From the NCBI RefSeq assembly GCF_019399895.1, contig NW_027228806.1, forward strand, positions 1 to 64,000: DNA of 64,000 bases, written 5' to 3'. Numbering within the stretch: position 1 is the stretch's first letter; each line of letters begins with the position of its first letter. Position numbers and translations under genes: made by a program. The stretch comes from Cardiocondyla obscurior (taxonomy: Eukaryota > Arthropoda > Insecta > Hymenoptera > Formicidae). Below are positions 20,918 to 32,000 of this stretch, one piece after another. The notes beneath the pieces were generated by a model, which ran no database searches, was not told the DNA's origin, and saw nothing but the letters and a program-made list of their open reading frames with translations.

Positions 20918-21233
20918 ATGAGTTGTCGAGATTACTTAATCCGGGTATGTTCGAGAGCTGAGTGTAAAATGCATCACGAAATCCGGCGGTGCACAAAGGC
21001 ATCGTGCTTAGCCGGTCGGTCATGCAAATTCGTCCACCTCACGCAAGATGAGGTGGACGATATTAACAACCTTGTGCGACCAATGACGATGAGGATATAC
21101 CACGAAGTAAAACGCATCGCATTTTTATTACGAGAAACGTACCCGAAGGAAGCACAACCGCATACATGTACAAAATTATTAATCGGAGAATGCATGTGGA
21201 ACTGCATCTCATGCAAAAATAACAAATTTCAAA
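20918..21233 (+). pseudogene. CCCH exon 1 of the outer element's CCCH-RING gene, cut off from its RING exons
   Basis: MSCRDYLIRVCSRAECKMHH start with two CCCH-type fingers, then a Cys-rich end (CTKLLIGECMWNCISC). Ends at a GTAAGT donor (from 21234). The intron runs only about 100 bp before it meets the terminus at 21341. It leaves phase 1, which fits exon 2 at 4602-4781 on the other strand. About two thirds of its residues match the intact homologue at 26447-26771. Confidence 0.8.
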
Positions 21234-21334
21234 GTAAGTTTTTTTCTATTTTTAAAAATAATTTTTATTTTTTAAAAAACTATTTTTATAAATTTTTTTT
21301 TTTTTTTTTTTTATAATTTTTTAATTTTATAATT

Positions 21335-21340
21335 TTTATT
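21335..21340. repeat. 6-bp target-site duplication TTTATT (inner element, other side)
   Basis: TTTATT directly precedes the inner terminus AGTAGG at 21341; the partner is AATAAA at 4787-4792. Confidence 0.75.
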
Positions 21341-22158
21341 AGTAGGAATATAAACACCGGTTCTGGATCACCTCGTGTTAGTTTATACGTGTGACCTATG
21401 GCGAGGGGTAATGACGTCACGCGGGGAGAGGGGGTGTTAACGGTTCTGGGTCCGTGAGACCTAGGGCAAGGGGCAATGACGTCATACGGGGAGGGGGTGG
21501 GTATTTATAAATCGCCCCTGTGTCGGCGATTCTAGGAACGAATTGTTTAGAAAATAATAACAACATCGAAACACTGAAATGCACAACATCGAAACACTGA
21601 AATGCGATATTATTTTTAAAAAATGATAAGCGCGGCGGCGGCAAGCGGTGGATCGCAAGGTATCGCGCACAGCGTCCCCTCGATAACGATGCGACTCGAT
21701 CGGAGGAAATTTCGTTACTGAACACGCGCGAGCGTGTTCATCAATCTTTTAATTTAATCCCCCTCTTTTCCAAATTGTATTTAATTTAATCCCCCCTCTT
21801 TTCCAAATTGTATTACTTTTTTAAATGCTTCGAGACAAAATCTCCTCTCACTCGCACCCGTTGAACGCACAAGTGTCGCGCGCCCAGCGTTTTCTCTCGC
21901 TCGCACTCGTTGAACGCAAAGTATGGCGCGCTCATCGTTCCCTCTCGCTCGCACCGTTGAACGCACAAGTGTCGCGCGCCCAGCGTTTTCTCTCGCTCGC
22001 ACTCGTTGAACGCAAAGTATGGCGCGCTCATCGTTCCCTCTCGCTCGCACCCGTTGAACGCACAAGTGTCGCGCGCCCAGCGTTCCCTTTCGCTCGCACC
22101 CGTTGAAAGCAAAGTATCATGCGCCCCATCGTTCCCTCTCGCTCGCACTCGTTAAGCG
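21341..22158. repeat. Terminal repeat of the inner element, accessory-gene side
   Basis: Starts AGTAGGAATATAAACACCGG. CRE palindromes TGACGTCA at 21412-21419 and 21477-21484; TATAAA at 21506-21511. Compared with 4793-5538 it lacks one internal block and holds a foreign segment (21681-21840) and an extra duplicated pair of the CTCGCTCGCAC units. Confidence 0.85.
21681..21840. repeat. Displaced internal segment inside the terminal repeat
   Basis: From CGATAACGATGCGACTCG to GCTTCGAGACAAAAT this repeats 7411-7537, which is the spacer between the 184-aa and 80-aa genes plus the 80-aa 3' end. A short internal piece (TTAATTTAATCCCCC to CAAATTGTATT) is doubled. It interrupts the terminal repeat exactly between GTCCCCT and CTCCTCTC. 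Confidence 0.8.
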
Positions 22159-22557
22159 TGCAAGTATCATCCTCCAACTAAAGATTTTTTAAATAGATTT
22201 TTAAATAGATTTTTTTAAATAGATTTTTTAAATAATATTCATGTTGATCCGTTGCAACGGATCACGCTGTGATCTAGAAAGCATGCAACCTCACTCATTC
22301 TATTGCTCCTCCGTTATCTTTAAATTCCTTAAGTGTAACTCTCTCATTCTTTCACCCTCAAATAAGTATTTGTTCGCTCGCTCTTATTCACGCGTTTGTC
22401 ACCATTGACTACGACTCGCGTGATCCTTTTGCGGAGTATCTCGCTTTGAAATATAATATTAAACAAAACTGTAAACTATGAAGATACATAACTGTGTAGG
22501 CTCAGGGCTCAAGTGTTTATTCCTCTTCTTATTTTAACGATAAGAAAATTTTTGAAG
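22159..22557. other. Leader with 18-bp palindrome, inner copy
   Basis: Nearly the same as 509-901; palindrome GATCCGTTGCAACGGATC at 22246-22263. No gene. Confidence 0.55.
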
Positions 22558-23270
22558 ATGTTGCGACGTTGCGACGTTGCAAGGAAGTTTTGTGCCGAGA
22601 GGCCAGTACGATTTAAACGTTCGGACAGTTTAGTTTCAATTGACAGTGAAAAAAAGAATATTTTTGAAAAATGGGGAAAGAAAGAATTTCGGAAGGACTG
22701 GATGAAGATATTAGTGAGGACGACTTCAGACCTTTACGCTTCTTTAACTTTTTGAATGATGACAACGATGACAATAACGCTAATGATGACAATAACGCTA
22801 ATGATGACAATAACGCTAATGATGACAATAACGCTAATGAAGTTTTGGAGGGGCTCATGCAAAATCATATGGGTGAGGTGGAAGAGGAAAATAGAGAAAA
22901 TCCTGAGGAAGAAAATGAAGAAGAATCAGCGTCTGAAGGAGATTTTATGACGGAGATGCAACAAATGTTCGATCAGATGTTTAGTGAAATCGGTGATGAT
23001 GTTGCAATAACTGAAGTCACCACCGAAATCACCAATCAGACAATGCACTGCCGCATCTTTTTTTATTATACTAACGATTATCTATTTTACTGTATACCAT
23101 GCTTTATGGATGAACAGTTATTAGCGCATGAAGACTTTAAAATGGTGAGATGTCACCGCACCGAAACATATGAAGTTCTTCTGATTGAACAAGTCTTCAA
23201 CTGCGATAAGTGTAATAATTCATTGGCAATTATTATAAACTCAGATATGTGTCAGTCATGCAATCCATAA
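22558..23270 (+). pseudogene. Acidic, C-terminally Cys-rich protein, inner-element copy, frame-broken near its start
   Basis: ATG 22558 (MLRRCDVARKF). A- and T-runs around 22650-22680 differ in length from the left copy and shift the frame; from about 22690 the protein continues to 23270 unbroken, including four DDNNAN units (two at left), the Glu-rich middle and the CIPC/CDKC/CQSC zinc-ribbon-like end. The left copy breaks at a different run, so each supplies the part missing in the other. Function unknown. Confidence 0.7.
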
Positions 23271-24534
23271 ATGTCACCAGTACCTTTGTCGTCACCACTG
23301 CCTTTGTCGTCACCACTGCCTTTGTCGTAATCGTCACTGTCATCATCGTCGTCGTTTTGTCATCATAGCTCATGTTGTTTTTTTTTTATGCTCATGTTGT
23401 TTTTATGCTCATGTTGTTTTTTTATGCTCATGTTGTTTTTTATGCTCATGTCGTTTTTTTATGCTCATGTCGTTTTTTATCAATTACTGCTCATGCGGAA
23501 AATAATTTCTTGGACAAAGATAAAGGAGCTCCACGAATTATGGAATCTATAATTGGTAAGTATTAAAAAACAAAATAAAAAAAAAAAATTTGTTATTTAT
23601 GTATAATATTATTAAAAAAATTTTTTTCTATTACAGAAGAATTATTTTTGGTGTGAAGCCGTCACTTTCATCAAATTACAAAAAAGCGTGAAGCCAACGT
23701 CACCGGCGCCTTCATCATAATCATCACCATAATCATCATCACTATAATCATCATTGTTATCATTGTTATCATTGTTATCATTGTTATCATTGTTATCATT
23801 GTTATATTAATCATTTATGTAAAATCGGTATAAAATAATGTTTAAAATAATGTTTAAAATAATGTATATTTTAAAATAATGTATATTTTAAAAAATATAA
23901 TCAAAAATGTAAAAATGTAAAAAAAAAAATTTCGTTTTTTTTTTTGAACACCTTGTATTTCTTACTATTCGGTTTCGCGTTCAAGTATCTATTATGCTCT
24001 CTCACACTCTATCTCACACTCTATCTCACACTCATTAGTTTCTTATGGTCAAGTGTCGTTTGCGTTCACGCTCGCACCCTTTCACGCTCTCACTCACTCA
24101 CTCACATATCCCTGTTAGCAATCGCTTCAAGATGTGCAACATGCATGCTTTAAAAAATGTGCAATCTGCATGCTTTCACTAGATACGAATCTTTTCATGC
24201 CTGGTGGTAAAAAAACTTTTTTTGTATTTTATGGTTCACCTAAAAAATTTTTCTTTTTACATATGTACGCTTATGCGAGAAAAATATATTCGTTCTCCGT
24301 CAGTGTCTCACGCTTTCTTATCGTTTATTTTGACCACCGAGTTTGTTTCTCCTTCTTCAACCACTGCGTGAGCAGTGAACACCATACTGTTTCGGCATCA
24401 TTCGTTGTCTTAACATCGTATAGAGAAGGATCTCTATGAAGAAATTTTGTGTGGCTTATTCGCTGTTGTAGTTTTGCTGTTGTAGTTTTGTAATTTTGTT
24501 GTTTTTGTACAGAGTATTATACTTATTAGTGAAA
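23271..24534. other. Low-complexity 3' region and AT-rich spacer
   Basis: TTTGTCGTCACCACTGC and TTTATGCTCATGTTG repeats, an intron-like donor at 23556 and acceptor at 23636, ATCATTGTTATC repeats to 23810, then AT-rich sequence. Similarity to 1570-2110 ends near 23825, where the diverged accessory cassette begins. CACTCTATCTCACACTC repeats near 24000. Confidence 0.45.
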
Positions 24535-25101
24535 ATGGCTTATTTTGGAAAGCAAGGTACATATCTTATAAATTACAATTTATATTGTGGTATGATTATA
24601 ACGTGTTATTATATTTTAGAGAAACGTCAGTTATGCGAAAATTTTATTAAAGGGCGTTGTAACACCAATCAATGCGATCTTGTACATACGTACAAGTATT
24701 GTTTTTCATACCAAAATACGACGTGCCGCAACAGTACTTGCTTATACTTGCATATTACAAGTGTTGAGCAAGCCCGATACGAACGAACTGGGAAGGCGTC
24801 CGATCGGATGAGGGCAGAGGTGGGGCGAACTCTTCAAAACACAAATATATGCGGCGATTATAAATCTGGAAGATGCCAAAGGGAAAATTGTAATCGGCGA
24901 CATATTGCACATGCTGAAAAAATGGAGTGCATTATTTGCTGTGAGGAAGTATCGAGAGACACATTTGGTGCTGGAAGGTGTAAGCATGTGTATTGCTACA
25001 CATGTGCCTTAAAATGTGCAGATTATATTCAAACTGAAGATATTTTAACAATTGAATGCCCCATGTGCAAATCTACAGTATCATACGATTTCTTATATTA
25101 A
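24535..25101 (+). CDS. Three-CCCH/RING protein, intact inner copy
   Basis: Exon 1 24535-24556 (MAYFGKQ), intron with GTACAT donor and TATTTTAG acceptor, exon 2 24620-25101; 167 aa. Three CCCH fingers (CENFIKGRCNTNQCDLVH, CFSYQNTTCRNSTCLYLH, CGDYKSGRCQRENCNRRH) are followed by a RING (CIICC, CKHVYC, CYTC, CPMC). CCCH fingers usually bind RNA and RING domains recruit E2 enzymes, so an RNA-linked ubiquitin ligase acting on host factors is the natural reading; no substrate can be inferred. Only about half identical to the outer copy at 3266. Confidence 0.85.
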   Translation: MAYFGKQGTYLINYNLYCGMIITCYYILEKRQLCENFIKGRCNTNQCDLVHTYKYCFSYQNTTCRNSTCLYLHITSVEQARYERTGKASDRMRAEVGRTLQNTNICGDYKSGRCQRENCNRRHIAHAEKMECIICCEEVSRDTFGAGRCKHVYCYTCALKCADYIQTEDILTIECPMCKSTVSYDFLY

Positions 25102-26106
25102 CAATTTTTTACCATTTTTTTCTGTCATTATTACCATTATACACTACATTTTTTACCACGTTTTTCAAATAATGCTTTTGTTGTATAATCACTTTTGTTG
25201 TATAATGACTTTTGATGTATTTTGATTGTATAACCGCTTTTGATGTATTTGATTGTATAACCGCTTTTGTATAACCGCTTTTGTAATTTTACATTTTTTT
25301 ATATTTTTGTATTTTTGTATTTTTGTATTTTTGTATTTTTGTATTTTTTTGTATTTTTGTATTTTTTATATTTTTGTATTTTATATTTTTTGTATTTTTT
25401 TATTTACGTAGTAATATTAATATAAGATTAATATAAGATTAATATAAGATTAATATAGTGTAAAACAATGTTCTAGTATTATTAACATGGCATTTAAGAT
25501 AAAAATAAAATTTGTTTTTTTAATTACATTGAATTGAAAAAATAAAATTTGCCTTTTTTTTTAATTACATTGATTTCTTCATTATTTCATTACTTTAATA
25601 AACGCAATTTTAAGAGTGTGAGAGCATAAAAAAAAAACGAAATTTTTTTCTTTTTACTTTTAACATTTTTATTGAATATATATTATCGTAAGAGCTTAAA
25701 CTATTTTCTACAAAATTAGAATTGTAATAAATTAAAGCTAATGATGTACAAAAAAAAAAACGAAATTTTTTTTTTTCACTTTTAACATTTTTATTGAATA
25801 TATATTATCGTAAGAGCTTAAACTATTTTCTACAAAATTAGAATTGTAATAAATTAAAGCTAATGATGTACAAACTATTATTTATAAAAAATGATGTTAT
25901 CCTATGATTATATCTTTTTAAAATTACAAAAATAGCATGATTACAACAATAACATGATTACAAAAAGCTAATTATAAACAACACAGGCTGATTATATACG
26001 ACACAAGCTAATTATATATGACAAAGGCTAATTAAAGATACAGATTAAAAATGATTCAGATTTTAAATGATACAGATTTTAAACATAATGGCAGTTCCTT
26101 TTTTTT
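25102..26106. other. AT-rich spacer with a tandem duplication
   Basis: No gene. TTTTTGTATTTTTGTA repeats (25280-25400), ATTAATATAAG repeats near 25430, and a direct tandem duplication of about 120 bp (25632-25750 and 25752-25870, unit starting CGAAATTTTTTTC and ending GCTAATGATGTAC). Confidence 0.6.
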
Positions 26107-26771
26107 TTAGTCATTATCTGGAAAAGAAAAAAGTATAAATTAATAAATTATCATATTAGTTATTAAGATATTGGTTATTAAGATATTGACATGTACTTAC
26201 ATAGGTTTATTTTTACTTTCCACGCTTTGCAAGTACTGCAATAGTAACATGGCAGAGGGTCAACACTAAACGGAAGAAATGGTATGCAATATTTACAGTA
26301 TGCATGGCCGCATACCAGTGCCTTGAACCCTTCAATTAATTTCACTTCGCAATAATTGCAGGTTGGCATGTTTCCTGAAAAAAAAATTTGTTAAGTAAAA
26401 TTTTTTTTAATTGAGTAAAAATCTTAGTACAACAGTAAATACTTACGTGTTGGCAGTTCTGCATCTGCAGTTCCACATGCTACACAGGACCATAAACATT
26501 CGCCTAATAAATTGAGCGTGCATGATTTTTTTTTTTGTTCCTCCGGGTATGTTTCACGTAGGAGATATGCAATTCGCTTCAATTCATCATATGCCTCCTT
26601 ACTGTGTGGTCTTATATTATTATTAATGTTATCGACTTCTTCTTGGCGTAAATGTACGTATTTACAGGAGCTGCCTTGAGTACAATTATTTTTTGTACAT
26701 CGGCGTATTTCATGATATTTATTACAATTTTGTCGTTGGCACACTCGAATTAAAAAATCACGACAACTCAT
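26107..26771 (-). CDS. Spliced CCCH-RING protein, intact
   Basis: Exon 1 26447-26771 (MSCRDFLIRVC), exon 2 26201-26374, exon 3 26107-26117; GTAAGT donors and TTTTTCAG / TTTTCCAG acceptors; 510 nt, 169 aa. The N-terminus has two CCCH fingers (CRDFLIRVCQRQNCNKYH and CTKNNCTQGSSCKYVH) and a Cys-rich CLWSCVAC. Exon 2 is a compact RING (CNYC, CGHAYC, CKYC, CSTC). Exon 3 adds three residues. Probably a second viral RNA-binding ubiquitin ligase, distinct from the gene at 24535. Its outer-element homologue is the split gene at 20918 and 4526. Confidence 0.82.
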
Positions 26772-27114
26772 TTTTTTAATAAATGGAAAAAACCCGACAA
26801 ATATACAACAAAAAACAACAATTATACAAACAAGAGTCAAAATAACAAGAGCAGATAGATAATCACTTTTTTACTGATAATTTTTTTGAGATCCTCACCG
26901 TCCGATTGACGAGCGAACAATGAAAAAAATTCCGTGCTGCGTTTCTATCCCTGCTTTCATAAGTGTGTTCGTAAATACACTCATGATTAGAAGCGGATAT
27001 TCATATGAACGAACCTAAGGTTCTTTTTAACACCCTTTTTACACACCGCACATAACGATATTGTTTTTTCACTGTGTTTGCGATGCAACTGATTCAGTCG
27101 GCGTTTTATCCCAT
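26772..27114. other. Leader of the CCCH-RING gene and end of the right arm
   Basis: AT-rich; similar to 20483-20917 in parts but clearly diverged. No gene. Confidence 0.45.
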
Positions 27115-27947
27115 TTAAATTTTTTTTGCAATACCTATTTGTATAAATAATGTAGATACATCTATCATAGGCACGTTTTCCGTTTGCCCGCCTCTGAGAT
27201 ATGAAACAAGTGCAGCATTGTCACTGAGAACATCATTGATAATGATCCATCCCTGCGTTTTTTCCATGATGATTTTTGCGTGCACAACCTCCTGCTCCGT
27301 CCATACCTGAGCTCGCAGAGGCAAGATTCCATTTAAAACACATGGTATTGCTTGCCACCTCATTTCATGGAATTGGCTCTCTAGTCGTAAACATTCATGC
27401 GGCATTCTTTCAGTTGTGCGAGCCCAGTCGCGAAGATTTACAGTAATCGAAGTAGCACCGACGTACTCGATGATCCCTCTTTGCCATTTTGAACCTTCGC
27501 GGATGGCAACGAGAGTTCCTATTATTATTTCATTCGGTGACAGTATCAGTTGAGATGCTGCAAATCTCATGCGTAAGGCCATTCGTTCCAGCATTTCCTT
27601 ATGAGCTGCTTCATCGTTGATTAATTTCACCCAAAACATTGTAGGTGATTGTACGCGTACCACGCGTACCTCAATCGGCCAAGTGGACAGCTGTCTTACG
27701 TCGATGTTGGAAATCATCTGAAAAAATAAATTAAAAAATTTAAAAAAGTATAAAATTATAAATTTTTATGTATTAAAATGGTTTTAAAAATATTTAAGAA
27801 TATATAAGAATATATACTTACAATTTTTGGTGACAAACGATGACGATCAATTACTGATGAGTGGTTGCAAGGAACTGACTGCTCGACGGTTGAAGGATTC
27901 ATCTTGAGCCAAATTGTTTTCATGTTTATAGAGATAAAAATTATCAT
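27115..27947 (-). CDS. Spliced extended-Tudor-domain protein, right copy
   Basis: Exon 1 27822-27947, exon 2 27115-27717, same splice sites as the left copy. About five substitutions against the left copy (for example Pro/Ser, Lys/Arg and Gly/Asp changes), more than elsewhere in the arms, as expected near the edge of a converted tract. The Tudor-defining strands (FWVKL, KWQRGIIEYVG, RDWAR, QAIPCVLNGI) are unchanged, so the fold has been kept. Confidence 0.78.
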
Positions 27948-28379
27948 TCTCGTTCTCACTCACTTTGCCCTCGTAAACATATGTGCACTCGCTTCAACCC
28001 TCATTTATAAAATAGACTATGCAGAGATCAAAGGCTGTGCGGCTAAACGCAAAGACTCTGCAAAACAGAGGGTAGTTGCTATTCGATGGGTGTACATTTC
28101 TTTTGTCGGAAAGAAATAAGTCAACGTTTTTAATTCCGAGAAGTAAAAGTTTTTTAAAATAATTTTAGACGAGGGTAACCGAATTTTTATCTGAAAGAGA
28201 TAAGCTAACGGTTTTTACTAACGGTTTTTTAATATTAGCAAATGACTCAATATAATTTGAGAGAGGGTAAGAAATGAAATCACATGATTAATTGGTAGTA
28301 GGGGTAGGATATAATGCATTCGTTATACCTCTTTTGTCACAATGCGTGAATCTCATTAGTGATTGAGCGATCGACGACT
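27948..28379. promoter_or_regulatory. Bidirectional spacer, right copy
   Basis: Mirror of 19210-19640 with the Tudor TATA (28004-28009, minus strand). No gene. Confidence 0.45.
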
Positions 28380-28802
28380 ATGTATGAAATGAACAACGAA
28401 GAAATCGAAGTTGATGAAGAAATAGAAGTTGATGACGAAATCGAAGTTGATGAAGAAATCGAGATTCATCCCTTGTCGGAGGATAGTGCTTGCAACACCG
28501 ACGACGATGAAATGGTTGAAAATACTACGCGGAAAACGATCAATTTGCAGAATTTAAGCGCGATTACTCCGCGTACGAAATTTTGCGCTATATATTTTTA
28601 TTACGGTGACGAGCGAGGATACAACGTGTGCGCTTCTTGTTTGATATCGATGCAATACGATTTATATGACCCCATCTTCAAGATTCGCAAACACGTTGTA
28701 GGATCTTATGACAGTCTCTACGGTACGTGGTGCTCGAATTGCAAAGCTGCAACGTTTGTTATAATCTCGTGTGATATGTGCCCGGTGTGCACAACTGCGT
28801 GA
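28380..28802 (+). CDS. Acidic, C-terminally Cys-rich 140-aa protein, right copy
   Basis: Same protein as at 18787-19209: repeated EIEVD units, then CASC, CSNC, CPVC. ATG chosen at 28380 because the longer frame starts only with GTG. Lies between the Tudor and polymerase genes. Confidence 0.7.
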   Translation: MYEMNNEEIEVDEEIEVDDEIEVDEEIEIHPLSEDSACNTDDDEMVENTTRKTINLQNLSAITPRTKFCAIYFYYGDERGYNVCASCLISMQYDLYDPIFKIRKHVVGSYDSLYGTWCSNCKAATFVIISCDMCPVCTTA

Positions 28803-29032
28803 ACGAGCAATGTACTTCGATTATACATTCGCGTTAATTGCTAATGTAGTTTCTTTTTGTTGTATTTATTGCTAATGTTGTCTTGCTTATGTCGTTGTTT
28901 TTGTTGTATTTATCGCTAATGTTGTTGTTTTGTTGTATTTATTGTTAATGTCGTATTTATCGTTAATATCGTTGTCTTTGTCGTACTTATTGCTACTGTT
29001 GTTGTCTTTCAACTTTTGAGTGCGCGAGACGT
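28803..29032. repeat. GTTGTATTTATTGCTAATGTT tandem repeats
   Basis: Irregular units; mirror of 18556-18786. Confidence 0.55.
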
Positions 29033-32000
29033 ATGATAAACATAAAAATGGATCGAAGTCTCCTCGAAGAAGAAGAGCGCCAACTCCTGCTGCAGGCTAA
29101 CACCGTGACTACCTTGGTAGAATTTTTCACTTGGGCTGAAAGATGTGACGAGCTAGTAAATCAGCTCGAGGAACGTAGCCGCGCTAAGCGAGCGCGCGTA
29201 TCCGTCGGGTGCGCGCAATCCACGGTGGCGAGTATCGCGCGACTCCTGGGTGCCAAGAAACATTTATACGAACGTTACGTGCACCAGGGTGGTGAGTACG
29301 CGAGCACTAGTGCTGCCGACGGTGATGGTGACAAAACGACTAATGAACTCGATTGGCGTGAGATCGAGACCGCGTTCAAAAGTCGTATCGCAACGGGTGT
29401 GGTGATAAACACAAACTATATCGAGCCGCTGCGATTCCTGGAGGATGCCGGTAACGTGGTATACGAGCGCATACGAGACATCGTGCTTAAAAACAATTGT
29501 GTAAAAGTGAATACTGCGTTCAACGGTGAGTTTACGGCTGGGGACAAACGCGCCAACAAAAGTATAACCACGAAAAACTGTGAGATTTTTCAAGAAACGG
29601 ATGTGCGCGAGTGGTACCGGCTACACGTTGTCGAACCCACGCTGGCTTCTCTCGAGGAGTTTCAGGAGCGTGACAGCGGATGGGCGTTGTCGCGAATTTT
29701 GAATTTGATAATCAACGTAAATAAGTACAATCCGATGCGCGTGGGATGCTACGTTACATTGCCACGGAAGTTAGCCGCTAAAAAAGCAGTGATATGTGTA
29801 AAGTCGATGGACGATAAGTGTCTCGCGTGGTCGGTAGTGGCGGCTCTGTATCCCGCGAAGCAGAACGTGAATCGGGAATCGTCGTACCCGCATTACACAA
29901 CGGTGTTGAACGTCGAGGGTGTACAGTTTCCCGCGACTCTTAAAGACGTTGCGAGACTCGAACGATTAAACGATATCTCGATCAATGTGTACGCCACTGA
30001 GAGATGTGGAAAAGAAATTAACGTTCTACCTGTACACCTCACTAACGAGAAGAAAGAGAAACATGTAAATTTATTGTACGTACAACGCGACGACGACAAC
30101 GATAAACAGGAAGTAGGACACTTTGCATGTATCAGTGATCTGTCACGTCTCATCAGCTCACAACTAAGCGGACGCGAGCATCGTAAATATATTTGTGATC
30201 GGTACGTATAATTTTGAATATTTCATTTGATTTTTTTTTTAATATATTAAAAAATATTTTATTTTAGGTGTCTTCATTACTTTAATTCGAGCGAGAAATT
30301 TAAGATTCATATCGTGGATTGTGGAACTTTAAACAACTGCGCTATACGACTACCTAGCGAGGATGACAAATGGCTCAGCTTTTCCAATCACTACAACAAG
30401 GAACGCGTACCATTCATCGTATACGCCGATCTGGAGTGCGTGTTGCGAAAGATCGATCCACCATCGTCGCCGGAGCAAACGACGTTTAACTACCAACGTC
30501 ATGAAGTATTCAGCGTGGGATACTACGTGCGATGCTCGTTCGACGAGTCGCTGTCAAGATATGAATATCATCGCGGACTCGATTGCATCGAGTGGTTCGT
30601 TGAGCAGTTAGTGAAACTGGCTCATCGCGTAAAAATTATAATATTGAAAACCATCCCGATGGAGACTTTGTCGAATATGCAGCGCGAGGAGCATGAGAAC
30701 GCGACAGTATGCCACGTGTGTGAAAGTCCGTTTGCGGTGGACGAGAAGCGTGTGCGCGATCATTGCCATATGACCGGTCGGTATAGAGGTCCCGCGCACT
30801 CAAAATGTAACTTGCAATACCGCGACACGCGTTACATCCCCGTCGTGTTTCATAATTTGTCAGGCTACGACGCACACTTTGTCATAAAGGAAATCACCAC
30901 GGCGTATGAGGGTAAAGTCGATTTGTTGCCGATAACGAAGGAAAAATACATTTCTTTTACAAAACATGTAAACGATACAGCTAAGGGACAGGACTTGCGA
31001 ACTGCGATAAAATTGCGCTTTATAGATTCGTACAAATTTTTGAACGCTAGCCTTGACAAATTATCGTCTTTACTCATTAAAGATAAAATGCGAATCTTGC
31101 GCGGTGAATTTGCAAAACTTTCAGAGGAAAATTTCAATCTCTTGACACGAAAAGGTATATTTCCGTACGAGTACGTCGACAGCGTTGAAAGATTAAATGA
31201 GTCGAGCCTACCGTCGCGCGAATCGTTCTTCAGCTCGCTGACCGGTGACACGGTGAGTGAGACAGATTACGCGCACGCCGAGACCGTATGGCAGCAATTC
31301 TCTATTCGAACTTTAGGCGAGTACAGCGATCTGTACCTCAAAACCGATGTATTGTTATTGGCTGACGTATTTGAAAATTTTCGCGATAGATGCGTCGAAA
31401 GTTACGGACTCGATCCCGCGCACTATTACACCTTGCCCGGTTTCACGTGGGACGCGATGCTCAAGCATACGCGTATTAATTTTGAACTATTAACTGACAT
31501 CGATATGGTGATGTTCGTCGAACGCGGTATACGCGGCGGTCTCAGTCAATGCTCCAACAGATACGCGCGAGCTAATAACAGATACATGCGGTCGGGGTAC
31601 GACTCGTTGAAACCTTCGTCGTACATCGTGTATTACGATGTAAACAACTTGTACGGTTGGGCTATGTGTCAGCCGTTACCGTACGCGGATTTTGAATGGG
31701 CCAACGACCAAGAACTCGCGAACCTCGACGTAGACGCGATCGCCGTGGACTCGCCCACGGGTTATATCCTTGAGGTGGATCTCGAGTATCCTGCAAGCGT
31801 GCACGACATGCACTCCGATCTGCCGTTCTGTCCCACACGAGAGAAACCACCGGGGGTAAAACATGATAAAAAACTTTTGGCTACGCTGTACGATAAGAAG
31901 CGATACATCATACACTATCGCAATCTGCAGCTGTGCACGCGTCATGGTCTTCGCGTCATCAAGGTTTACCGCGCGCTGCGATTCACTCAGTCAGCATGGT

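Noticed and set aside
21341..22158. Regular GC-rich repeats suggestive of a CRISPR-like array
   Set aside because: Units are contiguous with near-constant spacers that are themselves repeats; eukaryotic context.
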